A stretch of 56,300 bases of DNA from positions 1-56,300 of the forward strand of contig JAQGHU010000072.1 in the NCBI GenBank assembly GCA_028291515.1. Direction: 5' to 3'. Under the pieces are notes generated by a model that saw nothing but the letters and a program-made list of their open reading frames with translations, did not search any database and was not told where the DNA came from. Made by a program: the position numbers and the translations under genes. Below, piece after piece: positions 1-9,055 of the stretch. Numbering within the stretch: the first letter of the stretch is position 1; each line of letters opens with the position of its first letter. This DNA comes from Schlesneria sp. (lineage in GTDB: Bacteria; Planctomycetota; Planctomycetia; Planctomycetales; Planctomycetaceae).

Positions 1-145
1 AAAGTTGATGTCACTTCCAAAAAACGACCTCGTAGGATCGCTCAGAATCGACGCAAACGGGGTGGTCCGATATAAACTTCATCCCCGTTTTGGCGGTTTT
101 CGAAAAACTGACAGCCTCGGAGCGAGAGGGCTACTGAAAGCGGGC

Positions 146-1159
146 CTACTCCAGCGGCGCGGGACGAGCTGGCCGGTCATGTGAAACCCGTGCGGCACCT
201 GAACGTGCCAGCTGAGTTAAGACCGGTTGCTCCAGATACTCGCGACTCAACCCCGCATCCACAGTGATCCCTTCGGTGATGTTGGCGGCAAGCACCTCCT
301 CACGTTGGATTCGAGGAACACTTGGTTCGGCATCTGGCGACTGTCCGCGGATCGTTTCTTTCGACTTCGCGGGGCCTTTGGAGGCCTTGTTGTCAGCCAG
401 TTGAGTTCCCTTTGGCAATTGCAGCGGTTGACTGCCCGCAAGCACCCACTTGTCCCAGACTCGTTCGAGGGCATCGACGCTGTCGAACTGATAGATCTCT
501 TTCAGCGCAATGGGCCATCCCTTGTCGTGAGCCAGTTGCAGGAACTTCAAATAGGTTGGCTTGTCACCACGTTGGATCAGAAAGTCCGCCAACGAATGTC
601 CTTCGGCGTACAGTGTCAGTACTTGCTGTTTTTCTTTCGGGTAGTTTTTCATCTCCAGCAGCGATGCCAGTGGAATCTTACGAGTTGTATTCATCACTTG
701 ATCATGGATCTTGCGTAGACGCATTCGTTCGCACTCGTTTTCGATTAGAGAAGCAGCCCCTTCGTCGGCCCAACGAGGCAGTGGTCGCCGAAAATAGGAA
801 GCGAAGATCGTGTGGTTGATTTCGTGAGGCAGGACCGAATCCAGGATTCGCTCTTCACTGCCGAAGATCTCCATCTTCCAGCCATACACTTCGCCGTTCT
901 GGAAATTGAACGTCGTCGCCCCTCCGGCCCCCATCATTCCGGGGTTCACGTCGATCGGACAGGGAGTTGACCAGTTGCCGGGCAGCGGCTTCCCGATCCA
1001 CTCGATCGCCAATTCCTTGCGATAGATTTCGGCGGCATCGCCGACTTGCTTCGCGAGATCTGCGGAAGGCGCAGTCACGACGAAGTTGGGGGTGCGGTAG
1101 CCAGCGCCGAGAGAAACAACGGCGCCGAGGAGAAGTAGGCTGCGGAAGAACGCGTCCAT
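146..1159 (-). CDS. Secreted HExxH metallopeptidase-like protein
   Basis: 337 residues. The N-terminus has a hydrophobic segment (residues 5-20) that looks like a signal peptide, so the protein is probably exported. HEINH at 112-116 is a zinc-peptidase HExxH motif. About 17 residues later WADEG (130-134) supplies a likely third zinc ligand, Glu133, which is the gluzincin arrangement seen in peptidase-MA-like proteins. The C-terminal ~90 residues are rich in Lys, Ser and Pro and look disordered. The ATG is preceded by a weak GGA at about 7 nt. The substrate is unknown, and activity is inferred only from the motif. It stands alone on the minus strand. Confidence 0.72.
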   Translation of the reverse strand: MDAFFRSLLLLGAVVSLGAGYRTPNFVVTAPSADLAKQVGDAAEIYRKELAIEWIGKPLPGNWSTPCPIDVNPGMMGAGGATTFNFQNGEVYGWKMEIFGSEERILDSVLPHEINHTIFASYFRRPLPRWADEGAASLIENECERMRLRKIHDQVMNTTRKIPLASLLEMKNYPKEKQQVLTLYAEGHSLADFLIQRGDKPTYLKFLQLAHDKGWPIALKEIYQFDSVDALERVWDKWVLAGSQPLQLPKGTQLADNKASKGPAKSKETIRGQSPDAEPSVPRIQREEVLAANITEGITVDAGLSREYLEQPVLTQLARSGAARVSHDRPARPAPLE

Positions 1160-1713
1160 GCTGATTCCGAGATTATCCAGAGGCCGGAGATACGGATTGA
1201 GGTTCTGACATCCATGCCAAACGACTCAACAATTCATTGACTCAAGCAAACTGCGGACCGGCGGAAGTTGCCGGAGTCGCGTTTTCTACACAAAGCAATA
1301 CAAAATAAATTGTTACACCAATCTAACGATCACAAAGTGGTCTTGGAGACCGCCTCATTCCGAGGCAATTCCTGTAAGAGTTACAAACAAACGCGGCTTT
1401 GTCCACAAAACTTCACATTTCTCGGCCGCTACCGCGCACCCTATTTCCGCGTCAGAACCGTCTTGCTCGGCACGTTCCGGTGCGGCAGCACACGGTGCGC
1501 GATTGGTCTACCAGTTGCATAGGTTCCGCAGTCTGACGATTTTCAACGCGCTTTCGGCGACCCGCAACCCGATACCTACGTGGCTTCGATTTATTACGAC
1601 GCCATGTCTGGCTTGAGTCAACAGTCGCGAACGCAAGAAGCCATCGCATCCATCAAAATTAATGCCCGTTCGTGTCACCGCGGAGTGATTGCACGGACCA
1701 CCGGAGTTCTACC
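1160..1713. other. Gene-free stretch, 554 bp
   Basis: This lies between the divergent metallopeptidase-like gene and the small conserved gene, so both promoters should be here. The part around 1270-1420 is AT-richer than its surroundings. I see no convincing coding frame, RNA gene or long inverted repeat in it. Confidence 0.5.
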
Positions 1714-2199
1714 TTGTCCCACTCGCATCTGTTGGTTCATCACCTGCTCAAGCAGTTGGAAAATCACAAGCGGGATCGCAAGGAACGTGGTCGGCGTCCC
1801 GAATGGCTGACGACACTGGTTCATCAAACCGCTGCGATGTTTCAACCGTTGGCTGGTGTCGCTCGAGTCGGCTATCAGTGCGAGTTAACTCAAGAAGGCT
1901 GGGAAGCACGACTCTATCTGGGCTGCACAGAAATCGTCGGTGGCCGTGATGATGGGAAGGCGCGACTGATCAGCTTCGAATTCGATTTCGCGCATTTGAC
2001 CGAAGGCTTCACACGACTCGACGAGTTTCGCTGGAACGTCTGCACCAACTCTGATGGTTCTACCGGTTCGTTCGTGACGCTTCGCGGACTCGTCGACGAA
2101 CACCTGGTTTGCCTCAAGATCTATTCACGCCCCCCTCAAGATGCCGGGCCTGCTTTTCGTCAGTTGCCTGACGGAACGCTACAGGACATGTCAGTCTGA
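1714..2199 (+). CDS. Conserved hypothetical protein
   Basis: About 161 residues if translation begins at TTG 1714, which is preceded by GGAG at 1703-1706 with 7 nt spacing. A GTG at 1672 is an alternative that adds 14 residues without a clear ribosome site. The protein begins SHSHLLVHHLLKQLE, then a basic stretch (KRDRKERGRRPEW) and a predicted alpha/beta region of alternating charged and aromatic residues. I do not recognise the family. It has no signal peptide or membrane segment and is probably cytoplasmic. It converges on the MnmE-like gene, and the two stop codons overlap by a few bases. Confidence 0.6.
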   Translation: MSHSHLLVHHLLKQLENHKRDRKERGRRPEWLTTLVHQTAAMFQPLAGVARVGYQCELTQEGWEARLYLGCTEIVGGRDDGKARLISFEFDFAHLTEGFTRLDEFRWNVCTNSDGSTGSFVTLRGLVDEHLVCLKIYSRPPQDAGPAFRQLPDGTLQDMSV

Positions 2200-3399
2200 T
2201 CCCTCAGCTGCGCGGACGCGATCAGCGTCCGCGGCAGGTTCGTCAAGCAATCGCTTCAATGCGTCTTCCGCAGAGTCTCTGTTTCCCTCAGCCAGTGCTT
2301 GACGGGCCTCGCACAAGAGACTGACTTGTCGCGAACTCACCGGAATTGCAGTTCCTGCAGCGGGAACGTTGGGGACCAACTGTTTGATTAATCGCTGCTG
2401 GATTTCATCCAGCCCCTCGCCCGTCACTGAGGACGCCTTGATCGCAGTCACAGGTAATTTCGTTCCCCAGCAATCACCCAGATCGCACTTGTGCCCGATG
2501 ACGATTGCATTGTGCCAGTTGACGATGAGTTGTTCGTCTTCGCCGGTCGGTGGCTGACTGACATCCACCAGCACCAGACGCGCATCCGCTGATTCCAGTT
2601 GACCGCGCGCCATCGCAATTCCGGCCGCTTCCAGCTCCTCGCTGGTCTCGCGCAACCCGGCGGTATCGGCCAGCAAAACCGGCCAACCATGGAATGCCGT
2701 CTCGGCGGTCACGACATCGCGCGTCGTACCCGGCTGATCAAACACAATCGCCCGCTGATATCCGAGCATCGCATTGATCAAACTCGATTTGCCCACATTG
2801 GGCCGACCCGTCAGCACAACATGCCACGGTACAGACAAATGCAGCCCAAAGCGGGACCACGCGAGCAGCGAATCGAGTTGCGCCAAGGCCACCTCTGCGG
2901 ACGAATGATTTGCAACCAGTCCCAGCAAGTTACCCAACGACCGACGCAAGACCCCGCTCGCTTGCTCCTGTAGGATTTCTGCCGTTCGCCATGTCGTGGC
3001 CCGGCTGAGTCGATCGGCGCATTCCGACTCCAACAGTCCGCCAAAATCGCTCAACTGCTGTTGCCATGGCACGGTGACGAAGTTCGCTTGAGCAAGATCC
3101 TCCAGGATACATCGGACCGCAGCATCGCCCCCGTGGCAATGAATCTCAAAATTATTGGTCGCCAGCCTGCAGACTACGACATCTTCACCGAATGTCGAAT
3201 CGCGACCCCAGCGCCCAAAAACGATTCTTCCAACTGGTTGTCGCAAGAGCGTCTGACCGTTGGCCGCCCGAAACAACTTGTCGATCGATTGGTCGACTTC
3301 GCTGGATTCGGCCTCAACGCGAATCGTTGCGACGGCACCACGACCGACTGGGGTGAGCAACGCCGCAATCCCCGCGCTACGTTCTACGCATCGAGTCAT
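2191..3399 (-). CDS. MnmE/TrmE-like GTPase, divergent
   Basis: 402 residues. The N-terminal region resembles the MnmE folate-binding domain (IAALLTPVGRGAVATIRV at 11-28, HCHGG at 87-91). It is followed by an inserted Ras-like G domain: P-loop GRPNVGKSS (198-206), switch TTRD (225-228), DTAG (245-248), and GHKCD (302-306) in the NKxD position. MnmE modifies U34 of certain tRNAs with MnmG. Oddly, the protein stops at LDEPAADADRVRAAEGSD and lacks the C-terminal CxGK motif that is universal in authentic MnmE; it is also about 50 residues short. It may therefore be a paralogue with another role. ATG 3397-3399 overlaps the coaX stop (ATGA), so the two are translationally coupled; longer upstream starts are shadows within coaX. 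Confidence 0.85.
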   Translation of the reverse strand: MTRCVERSAGIAALLTPVGRGAVATIRVEAESSEVDQSIDKLFRAANGQTLLRQPVGRIVFGRWGRDSTFGEDVVVCRLATNNFEIHCHGGDAAVRCILEDLAQANFVTVPWQQQLSDFGGLLESECADRLSRATTWRTAEILQEQASGVLRRSLGNLLGLVANHSSAEVALAQLDSLLAWSRFGLHLSVPWHVVLTGRPNVGKSSLINAMLGYQRAIVFDQPGTTRDVVTAETAFHGWPVLLADTAGLRETSEELEAAGIAMARGQLESADARLVLVDVSQPPTGEDEQLIVNWHNAIVIGHKCDLGDCWGTKLPVTAIKASSVTGEGLDEIQQRLIKQLVPNVPAAGTAIPVSSRQVSLLCEARQALAEGNRDSAEDALKRLLDEPAADADRVRAAEGSD

Positions 3400-4235
3400 G
3401 ACATCACTCGCGATTTCCACGCAGTCAGAACCAGTCCGTGCATGCCGAGCGATGCGACTCGCGTCGCCGCAGGAAACTGAGGACTCAATACGGGCCCGCC
3501 ACCCCCGGTCAGCACCAGCCAAGGCGCGTCTTGATTGCCGTCTGTTGCGGATTCCGGAATCTGATGACCTTGCTGCACGCACAATTGGCGGATCAATTCA
3601 CGGATCGCCCCAACTTGCCCCCAGAACAATCCATTGCGGATCGCATCCCGAGTGTTTCGCCCCGGAACTGAAGGACCAGCCCCCAATTCCTGAACGGGAA
3701 GCAGGGGCAACAAGGCTGTATAAAGGTGCAACGCTTTCGCCGAAAGCTCCATTCCCGGCAGAATCGCTCCGCCACAGAATTCGCCAGTCGACGAAACATA
3801 GTCGACCGTGGTCGCCGTCCCGGAATCGACGACAATCGCCGGACGAGACGATGGGCGCAGTGCATTGACCGCCACCGCATTCAGCAGTCGATCGAGCCCC
3901 ACACGCTCCGGAAAATCGACCTTGGCCACGATCGGAATCGACGAGCAACTTCGCACGTCTAGCGGTGTCGGCCCCAGATCCCACGAATCAAGCAGACGCT
4001 GTATCACGGGAGGATTCGAGCCTGAGATCACGGCACCAACGACGCCCTGATTGGTCCACCGCAACAACTCTGCGCGAGGAATCGGATCATCGACGGGAAT
4101 CGCGAGGAACTCGGCACATTCCGGAAACGATGGAGCGTCCGGCGGCATCGAACCTGGCTGAAACAATCCAAACTTGATGCGGCTGTTGCCCGCATCAATC
4201 GCCAGCAAAGGTGGATACGAAGTCACGTCAGACAT
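3396..4235 (-). CDS. coaX: Type III pantothenate kinase
   Basis: 279 residues from ATG 4235 (an upstream start at 4271 is possible). CoaX phosphorylates pantothenate with ATP, the first step of coenzyme A synthesis, in the cytoplasm. The ASKHA-fold signatures are present: DAGNSRIKFG near the N-terminus (phosphate 1), ERVGLDRL in the middle, VDSGTATTVD (phosphate 2), GGAILPG, and a Gly-rich LTGGGG near the C-terminus. Length fits the family. The gene overlaps the downstream MnmE-like GTPase by one ATGA, so the two form an operon. Confidence 0.9.
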   Translation of the reverse strand: MSDVTSYPPLLAIDAGNSRIKFGLFQPGSMPPDAPSFPECAEFLAIPVDDPIPRAELLRWTNQGVVGAVISGSNPPVIQRLLDSWDLGPTPLDVRSCSSIPIVAKVDFPERVGLDRLLNAVAVNALRPSSRPAIVVDSGTATTVDYVSSTGEFCGGAILPGMELSAKALHLYTALLPLLPVQELGAGPSVPGRNTRDAIRNGLFWGQVGAIRELIRQLCVQQGHQIPESATDGNQDAPWLVLTGGGGPVLSPQFPAATRVASLGMHGLVLTAWKSRVMS

Positions 4236-4304
4236 TGATAGGATCAATTCCAGAAAAAGGTGACTATCCATGGCGATAGTTGTCGGTGGCCTGCGTCGAA
4301 TGTT

Positions 4305-4745
4305 CTAGCGGAGCTGCTCGGCCAGACCGATGATGATGCCTTCTGGGCCACGCACGAAGCAAAGCCGGTAGATGTCTTCGTACTGCGCGATCTCGCCGAC
4401 AAGTTCGGCACCGTGCTTGCGAAGGCGGGCGACGACATCGTCGACATTATCCACAGCGAACATAATTCGGCGTATGCCCAACGCGTTCGCGGGGGCGTTT
4501 GCCGGCTCGGTTCGCACTGCCGGCGGCGAGTGGAACCTCGTCAGCTCAACGCGGCTGTGTCCGTCCGGGGTTCGCAACATGGTGATGTCGGCACGGACAT
4601 CCTTAAGTCCGATGATGCTACCCACCCAAGGCCCCTCGACTGTTGTCTCGCCTTCCAGCTCCATCCCGAGTTCGACGAAGAACGCCTTGGCAGCTTCAAT
4701 GTTCTCGACAACGATGAGAACGTTGTCCATTCGCTTGATCGTCAT
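4305..4745 (-). CDS. VOC (glyoxalase/bleomycin-resistance) family protein
   Basis: 146 residues with the two beta-alpha-beta-beta-beta modules of the vicinal-oxygen-chelate fold. MDNVLIVVENIEAAKAFFVE opens the first module, and RRIMFAVDNVDDVVARLRKHG opens the second. The C-terminal EDIYRLCFVRGPEGIIIGLAE matches the usual strand with a metal-ligand Glu/Gln. GAGG lies 6 nt before the ATG. Members act as lyases, dioxygenases or drug-binding proteins; the substrate cannot be told from sequence. It stands alone, about 70 nt upstream of coaX on the same strand. Confidence 0.85.
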   Translation of the reverse strand: MTIKRMDNVLIVVENIEAAKAFFVELGMELEGETTVEGPWVGSIIGLKDVRADITMLRTPDGHSRVELTRFHSPPAVRTEPANAPANALGIRRIMFAVDNVDDVVARLRKHGAELVGEIAQYEDIYRLCFVRGPEGIIIGLAEQLR

Positions 4746-4959
4746 CGGTCACCTCACTATCTGCTTCGGGATGCTCACCAAGAAAAACACGCTGCGTTGC
4801 GAGATCCGACATTATAGAGCCATCCGATCGCAACGTCTTCGTGGCAACTCAGAAATTGACCGCGAGACACGGAGAACATAAGCAGGGAGAAGACTGGTTT
4901 GATGCGAGGGCCGACACGAATTGGTGTGACGCTGGTTCTCGTCTTGGTCCACTCGCGAA

Positions 4960-5910
4960 TCAGCCGCGGGGATGGCAGCGTTCGTGAATAGTCTTCAGGC
5001 GGCTGTGCTCGACCTGAGTATAAATCTGGGTCGTGCGGATGCTGGCGTGGCCAAGCAACTCTTGGAGTGCGCGAATTTCCGCCCCTCGAGCCAGCATGTG
5101 AGTTGCAAAGCTATGACGCAGAGTATGCGGACTGATTTCTTTACTGCCGCCGATCCGAGCCGCGTAGCGTTTGACCAGCTTCCAAACAGTAATCCGGCTC
5201 AGTGTTCTGCCACCGCGCGACACCAGCAGCGGCGACGACTGGTCATTGTCTTTGGCCATCACAGGTCGCTCATGCTGGAGATAAGCTTCCACCGCGGCGC
5301 GAGCGACAGGGTTGAGCGACACCATGCGCTCCTTATTCCCTTTCCCGTGACACCGGCAATACCCCTCATCCAGCTGGATGTCGCGCAACGTGATCGAGCA
5401 AACTTCCGAAGCTCGGCAACCCGTCGCATACATCAGCGCCAGCAAGGCCCGATCTCGTAGCGGATACCGATCTTGCCGCACCGGCGCCGCGATCAGTTCG
5501 TCGACCTTTTCCGGGCTGAGAACCTTGGGGAGGTGCTGCCATAGTTTCGGCGAGTTCACTAGTTCCACGACACTGTCGGGCAAGACCCCTTCCAGCACCA
5601 GATAGCGGAAGAACATCTTGATGGAAACCAGGTGCCTGGCGATCGATGTCGCCGCATAGTTTCGTTCGTGCAGGAACTGAAGATACGATGAGAACAACGG
5701 GAGTTCGACCTGCTGCAACCGAGCCGGACCAAAGTTCCGGTACCATTCGGCGAATTGCGTCAGATCTCGCTGATAGGCCAGAACCGTGTTGTCGGCCAAA
5801 CCGCATTCGGCACGCAGATAATTCACAAAACCGGGAAGATGCAACGAGGGATCCGCGGGGCGTTCGCCCGTGAAGGTCACTGCACCGGCGGGGCGCTTGC
5901 GAGGCGGCAT
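4960..5910 (-). CDS. xerD: Tyrosine recombinase XerC/XerD
   Basis: 316 residues with an N-terminal SAM-like core-binding domain (about 25-110) and a C-terminal catalytic domain. All active-site residues are visible: Arg166 (GCRASEV), Lys190 (HGKGNKER), His262 and Arg265 (PHTLRHSFATHML), His288 (LGHASIRTTQIYT) and nucleophile Tyr297. XerC/D resolve chromosome dimers at dif at the septum. The short length, absence of phage or integron context and full catalytic set favour a housekeeping Xer over an integrase; XerC and XerD cannot be separated here. It is divergent from the secretin-like gene at 6066. Confidence 0.88.
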   Translation of the reverse strand: MPPRKRPAGAVTFTGERPADPSLHLPGFVNYLRAECGLADNTVLAYQRDLTQFAEWYRNFGPARLQQVELPLFSSYLQFLHERNYAATSIARHLVSIKMFFRYLVLEGVLPDSVVELVNSPKLWQHLPKVLSPEKVDELIAAPVRQDRYPLRDRALLALMYATGCRASEVCSITLRDIQLDEGYCRCHGKGNKERMVSLNPVARAAVEAYLQHERPVMAKDNDQSSPLLVSRGGRTLSRITVWKLVKRYAARIGGSKEISPHTLRHSFATHMLARGAEIRALQELLGHASIRTTQIYTQVEHSRLKTIHERCHPRG

Positions 5911-6065
5911 TATTGATAATCTCCGCAGCCAAAATGGGCCATCCGGTAGTGATCGGCATCCATCCGAAGCGACTTCATAAAAAATCGATGGGCGAAATCA
6001 AATGCCAGAAAATTTTGGCGGAGAGGAACGAAGTTGCTATCCTCTCGGGAAATCAGGAGGCGATT

Positions 6066-6569
6066 ATGTCATTGGCGTTTCTGCTTGCGATCACATTCAT
6101 CGGGCCTCAGTCCCCTCCGTCCGCAGGCGACTGGCGCCACGAATACCAGCAAACGATGTTGGCCACGATCGAAAAAGCCAAATTGCCCGCAGCGATTGCT
6201 GTTCCGCAACTGGCCGAGCTCTACGTGTCGCTGGAAGCGGCCGAGACTTTGCCGCGCGTCGAGCGAACCCGAATGAGACGCTCACTGGAAGGACGACTTG
6301 TTAAACAGTTGGAGCATTTGGTCCGAGACCAACGGAAGCGAGACAGCGTCCGTCTGCGCGGAACTGACCAACAACTTGCTGGTGGTGCTACGGCGGGAGC
6401 TCAACAGTTGATCGAACTCATCGTCAACACGATCGCTCCAGACAGTTGGCGGCAGAATGGTGGACAGGGGTCGATCACGTTCTACCCGTACAATCCCGCA
6501 CTGATCATTCGCCAGACGAGCGAAACTCACGAACAGGTTGGGGAACTAATGCGGGCGCTCGCACACTGA
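6066..6569 (+). CDS. Small secreted protein with secretin-N (STN)-like C-terminus
   Basis: 167 residues. AGGAGG at 6055-6060, 5 nt before ATG 6066, fixes the start; a longer upstream frame exists but lacks a ribosome site. The first ~18 residues (MSLAFLLAITFIGPQSPPSA) form a signal peptide. The last ~45 residues (PDSWRQNGGQGSITFYPYN followed by LIIRQTSETHEQVGELMRAL) resemble the short secretin/TonB N-terminal-like motif common in planctomycete periplasmic proteins. No secretin channel domain follows. A role in binding or assembly in the periplasm is inference. Confidence 0.7.
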   Translation: MSLAFLLAITFIGPQSPPSAGDWRHEYQQTMLATIEKAKLPAAIAVPQLAELYVSLEAAETLPRVERTRMRRSLEGRLVKQLEHLVRDQRKRDSVRLRGTDQQLAGGATAGAQQLIELIVNTIAPDSWRQNGGQGSITFYPYNPALIIRQTSETHEQVGELMRALAH

Positions 6570-6700
6570 TCGAATTCTAATTGCGCGACCGCAAGCGCGA
6601 TTCTCCGAAGCTCAAACGACGCTTCGTCTTTTCTTTTGTCACCCGCAGGCGTAAATTGCGTATGGCACCGTGCGGTACTGAAAGAAAAGGATGTTCGAGC

Positions 6701-7729
6701 ATGCTACGGTTCACACTGCTGCTGGTCACAACTGTCTCCGTCATAGCCTGGTCTGCTGCGGCTCAAGCCGATCGCAAGGACCCCAAGATCAAGCTATCCG
6801 CCCAGAAGGGACTCGATTGGCTCGCGGGTGAGCAGCATCGACAAGGGTATTGGGAAGCCAACCAAAGCCAGTACCGAGTCGCCATGACGGCCCTCGCTGG
6901 CAACGCCATGCTCTGCGAAGGATCGACCACGACGCGCGGCAAGTACGCCAAGAAGATCTCGTCCGCCGTCGACTACCTGCTGGAAACAGCTCAACCCAAC
7001 GGATTAATTGGATACAAGCACGACTACCACTATACCTACGGCCACGGCTTTTCGATGCTGTTCCTGTCGCAGGTCTTCGGTGAAGAAGAGGACGCTCGAC
7101 GACGTGAACGGTTGAAAGAAGTCCTCACCAAAGCCGTACAGTTCTGTGGCGAAGCTCAAACCCCGGACGGGGGCTGGGGCTACGTTTCTGCCAAAGACGG
7201 AAACAACTTCGACGAAGGTTCAACCTGTGTAACCCAGGTTCAAGGTTTGCGAGCTTGCCGCAACGCGGGGATCCCTGTCCCCAAAGAAGTCGTCGACCGA
7301 GCCGTCGTCTACATCCAGAAATGCATGTCGCCCGCAGACGGTGGTGTGCAGTACAGCATTCGCGGCGGCGGCTCCCGCCCCCCGATCAGCGCGGCAGCCA
7401 TCGCTTGCCTGTTCAACTCGGGCGAATACGAAAATGACACCGCGAAAAAACTGATGCAATATTGCGAAAAGAACATGACGAACGCCGGCAACCAGAACCA
7501 GATGTTCGGGCACTGGCACTACGCTCATTACTACTACGCCCAAGTACAGTATCGCCTCGGTGACGAGAAGTGGGAGAAGTACTACCTGCCTATCGCCAAG
7601 CAAATCATGAACCAGCAGTCGGCCAACGGCTCGTGGAAAGAAGGCCACGTCGGCCCGGTCTACACCACGGCCATCAACTGCACGATCCTGCAAATCGATA
7701 ACGGCTTCCTGCCGATCTACCAGAGGTAG
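6701..7729 (+). CDS. Secreted prenyltransferase/squalene-oxidase-repeat protein
   Basis: 342 residues starting at ATG 6701 with signal peptide MLRFTLLLVTTVSVIAWSAAAQA. The mature part is an all-alpha barrel of repeats with QxxDGxW-like motifs: EQHRQGYWEANQ, QTPDGGWGYVSA and QSANGSWKEG, plus SPADGGVQYS. This is the fold of terpene cyclases and prenyltransferases, but the exported planctomycete versions lack a demonstrated cyclase role; I see no DxDD cyclase acid motif. The function is probably structural or binding. The track of A/G before the ATG (AAAAGG, about 10 nt) is a modest ribosome site. Confidence 0.82.
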   Translation: MLRFTLLLVTTVSVIAWSAAAQADRKDPKIKLSAQKGLDWLAGEQHRQGYWEANQSQYRVAMTALAGNAMLCEGSTTTRGKYAKKISSAVDYLLETAQPNGLIGYKHDYHYTYGHGFSMLFLSQVFGEEEDARRRERLKEVLTKAVQFCGEAQTPDGGWGYVSAKDGNNFDEGSTCVTQVQGLRACRNAGIPVPKEVVDRAVVYIQKCMSPADGGVQYSIRGGGSRPPISAAAIACLFNSGEYENDTAKKLMQYCEKNMTNAGNQNQMFGHWHYAHYYYAQVQYRLGDEKWEKYYLPIAKQIMNQQSANGSWKEGHVGPVYTTAINCTILQIDNGFLPIYQR

Positions 7730-7807
7730 TTGCTTCTGTCGCTAACATTGAAGATGGACAGACCGCGAATCTCGTCTTATTCGTAGTCCGCTCCATCCTT
7801 CTTCGAA

Positions 7808-9016
7808 TTAAAACGCCGCTCGCAAGATGCCGAGCAGATCATCTTCCGTGGGCTGACGAGCGTTCAGCAGCATTAGTCGCTTGATGGCAAACGACTTCTT
7901 CGCAAAGCCCGGCAACTGATCCTCGGTCCCGCCGATATCGCGGATACGCTCTGGGATGCCGATGTCACGGCGCAGACGCTCCACAACAGTAATCGCTCGT
8001 TCCGCGGCCGCTTCCTGCGATAGCCCACTCGTGTCCTCGCCCAATAACCTCGCAATCTTTGCGAACTCTGGAATTCGCAGCGACAGGTTGTAGCGCATCA
8101 CGTAGGGCAGCAGCAAACCATTACCTGCCCCATGCGAACAATGCAGCGCTCCACCGAGCGGATACTCTAGTGCATGCACCGCAGCGACGGCACTGTTAGA
8201 AAACGCCAGACCTGCCAATGTCCCCGCCAGAGCCATTCCTTCGCGAGCGGCCAGGTTGTTCGGTTCGCGAACGGCTGTCACCAGGTGCTGTCCAACCAAC
8301 TCAATCGCCTTCTCCGCCATGCAATCGGCGATTGGCTGCTTCCCGTCATATGGAAAAGGCTCGCCAGCAGGGACGTTGAGTTCGTTGTATCGAGTCGCCG
8401 TCATCCCTTCGATCGCATGCGTCAACGCATCAATCCCGCTATCAGCAGTCGCCCGTGGTGGACAGGTCAGCGTCAGTTCCGGATCAACCACCGCTAGCGC
8501 AGGCCGTAGATAGTGGCTGAGGATACTCAGCTTCATCTGGTTCTCGGTGTCCGTCAGCACCGCCGCATGCGACACCTCGCTGCCAGTCCCCGCTGTCGTT
8601 GGCAGACAGACCAGTGGCATGATCGGGCCGGGAACATTGCCGAAACCGGTAAAGTCTCGGCAGTTGCCACCATGAGTCAAAACCGTCGCCACCACCTTGG
8701 CGAGGTCCATATTGCTGCCACCGCCGACACCCAGCAGGACATCAGGTTTGGCGTTCTTCGCCATCGCAATCGCTTGTTCAGCAATCGCAAACGACGGTTC
8801 CGGCTCGCCACCATCAAAGACTTCGACAGTCAGGCCAGCGCTCCGTAGCGGGGCTTCCACACGAGCGACAATGCCTGCTTTCACCAAGGCCGCATCGGCG
8901 ATGATCAGAGCACGTGCCGACTTCCAGGGCTTGATCAACTGCCCGAGTTTTTTCACGCTCCCCGATCCAAACACAATTTGGCCGGCAGAGAAAAAGCTCC
9001 ACGAATCGCGCGACAT
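7808..9016 (-). CDS. Iron-containing alcohol dehydrogenase
   Basis: 402 residues. The N-terminal Rossmann-like half has GGGSNMDLAK (NAD-binding GGGS), and the C-terminal helical half has the metal-binding HALEYPLGGALHCSHGAGNG block whose histidines hold the iron. It oxidises or reduces alcohols/aldehydes with NAD(P). Substrate is not predictable; close families include 1,3-propanediol dehydrogenase and lactaldehyde reductase. GTG at 9019 is an alternative start with GAGG at a good 7-nt distance. It converges on the prenyltransferase-like gene. Confidence 0.9.
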   Translation of the reverse strand: MSRDSWSFFSAGQIVFGSGSVKKLGQLIKPWKSARALIIADAALVKAGIVARVEAPLRSAGLTVEVFDGGEPEPSFAIAEQAIAMAKNAKPDVLLGVGGGSNMDLAKVVATVLTHGGNCRDFTGFGNVPGPIMPLVCLPTTAGTGSEVSHAAVLTDTENQMKLSILSHYLRPALAVVDPELTLTCPPRATADSGIDALTHAIEGMTATRYNELNVPAGEPFPYDGKQPIADCMAEKAIELVGQHLVTAVREPNNLAAREGMALAGTLAGLAFSNSAVAAVHALEYPLGGALHCSHGAGNGLLLPYVMRYNLSLRIPEFAKIARLLGEDTSGLSQEAAAERAITVVERLRRDIGIPERIRDIGGTEDQLPGFAKKSFAIKRLMLLNARQPTEDDLLGILRAAF

Positions 9017-9055
9017 CACGGTGTTTCCTCGACTTCAGACTGGCAGTAAAACCAT

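Noticed and set aside
1..145. Terminator for the metallopeptidase gene
   Set aside because: AAACGGGG/CCCCGTTT (55-62 and 83-90) makes an 8-bp stem with a 20-nt loop, and no T-run follows on the minus strand; too weak to list.
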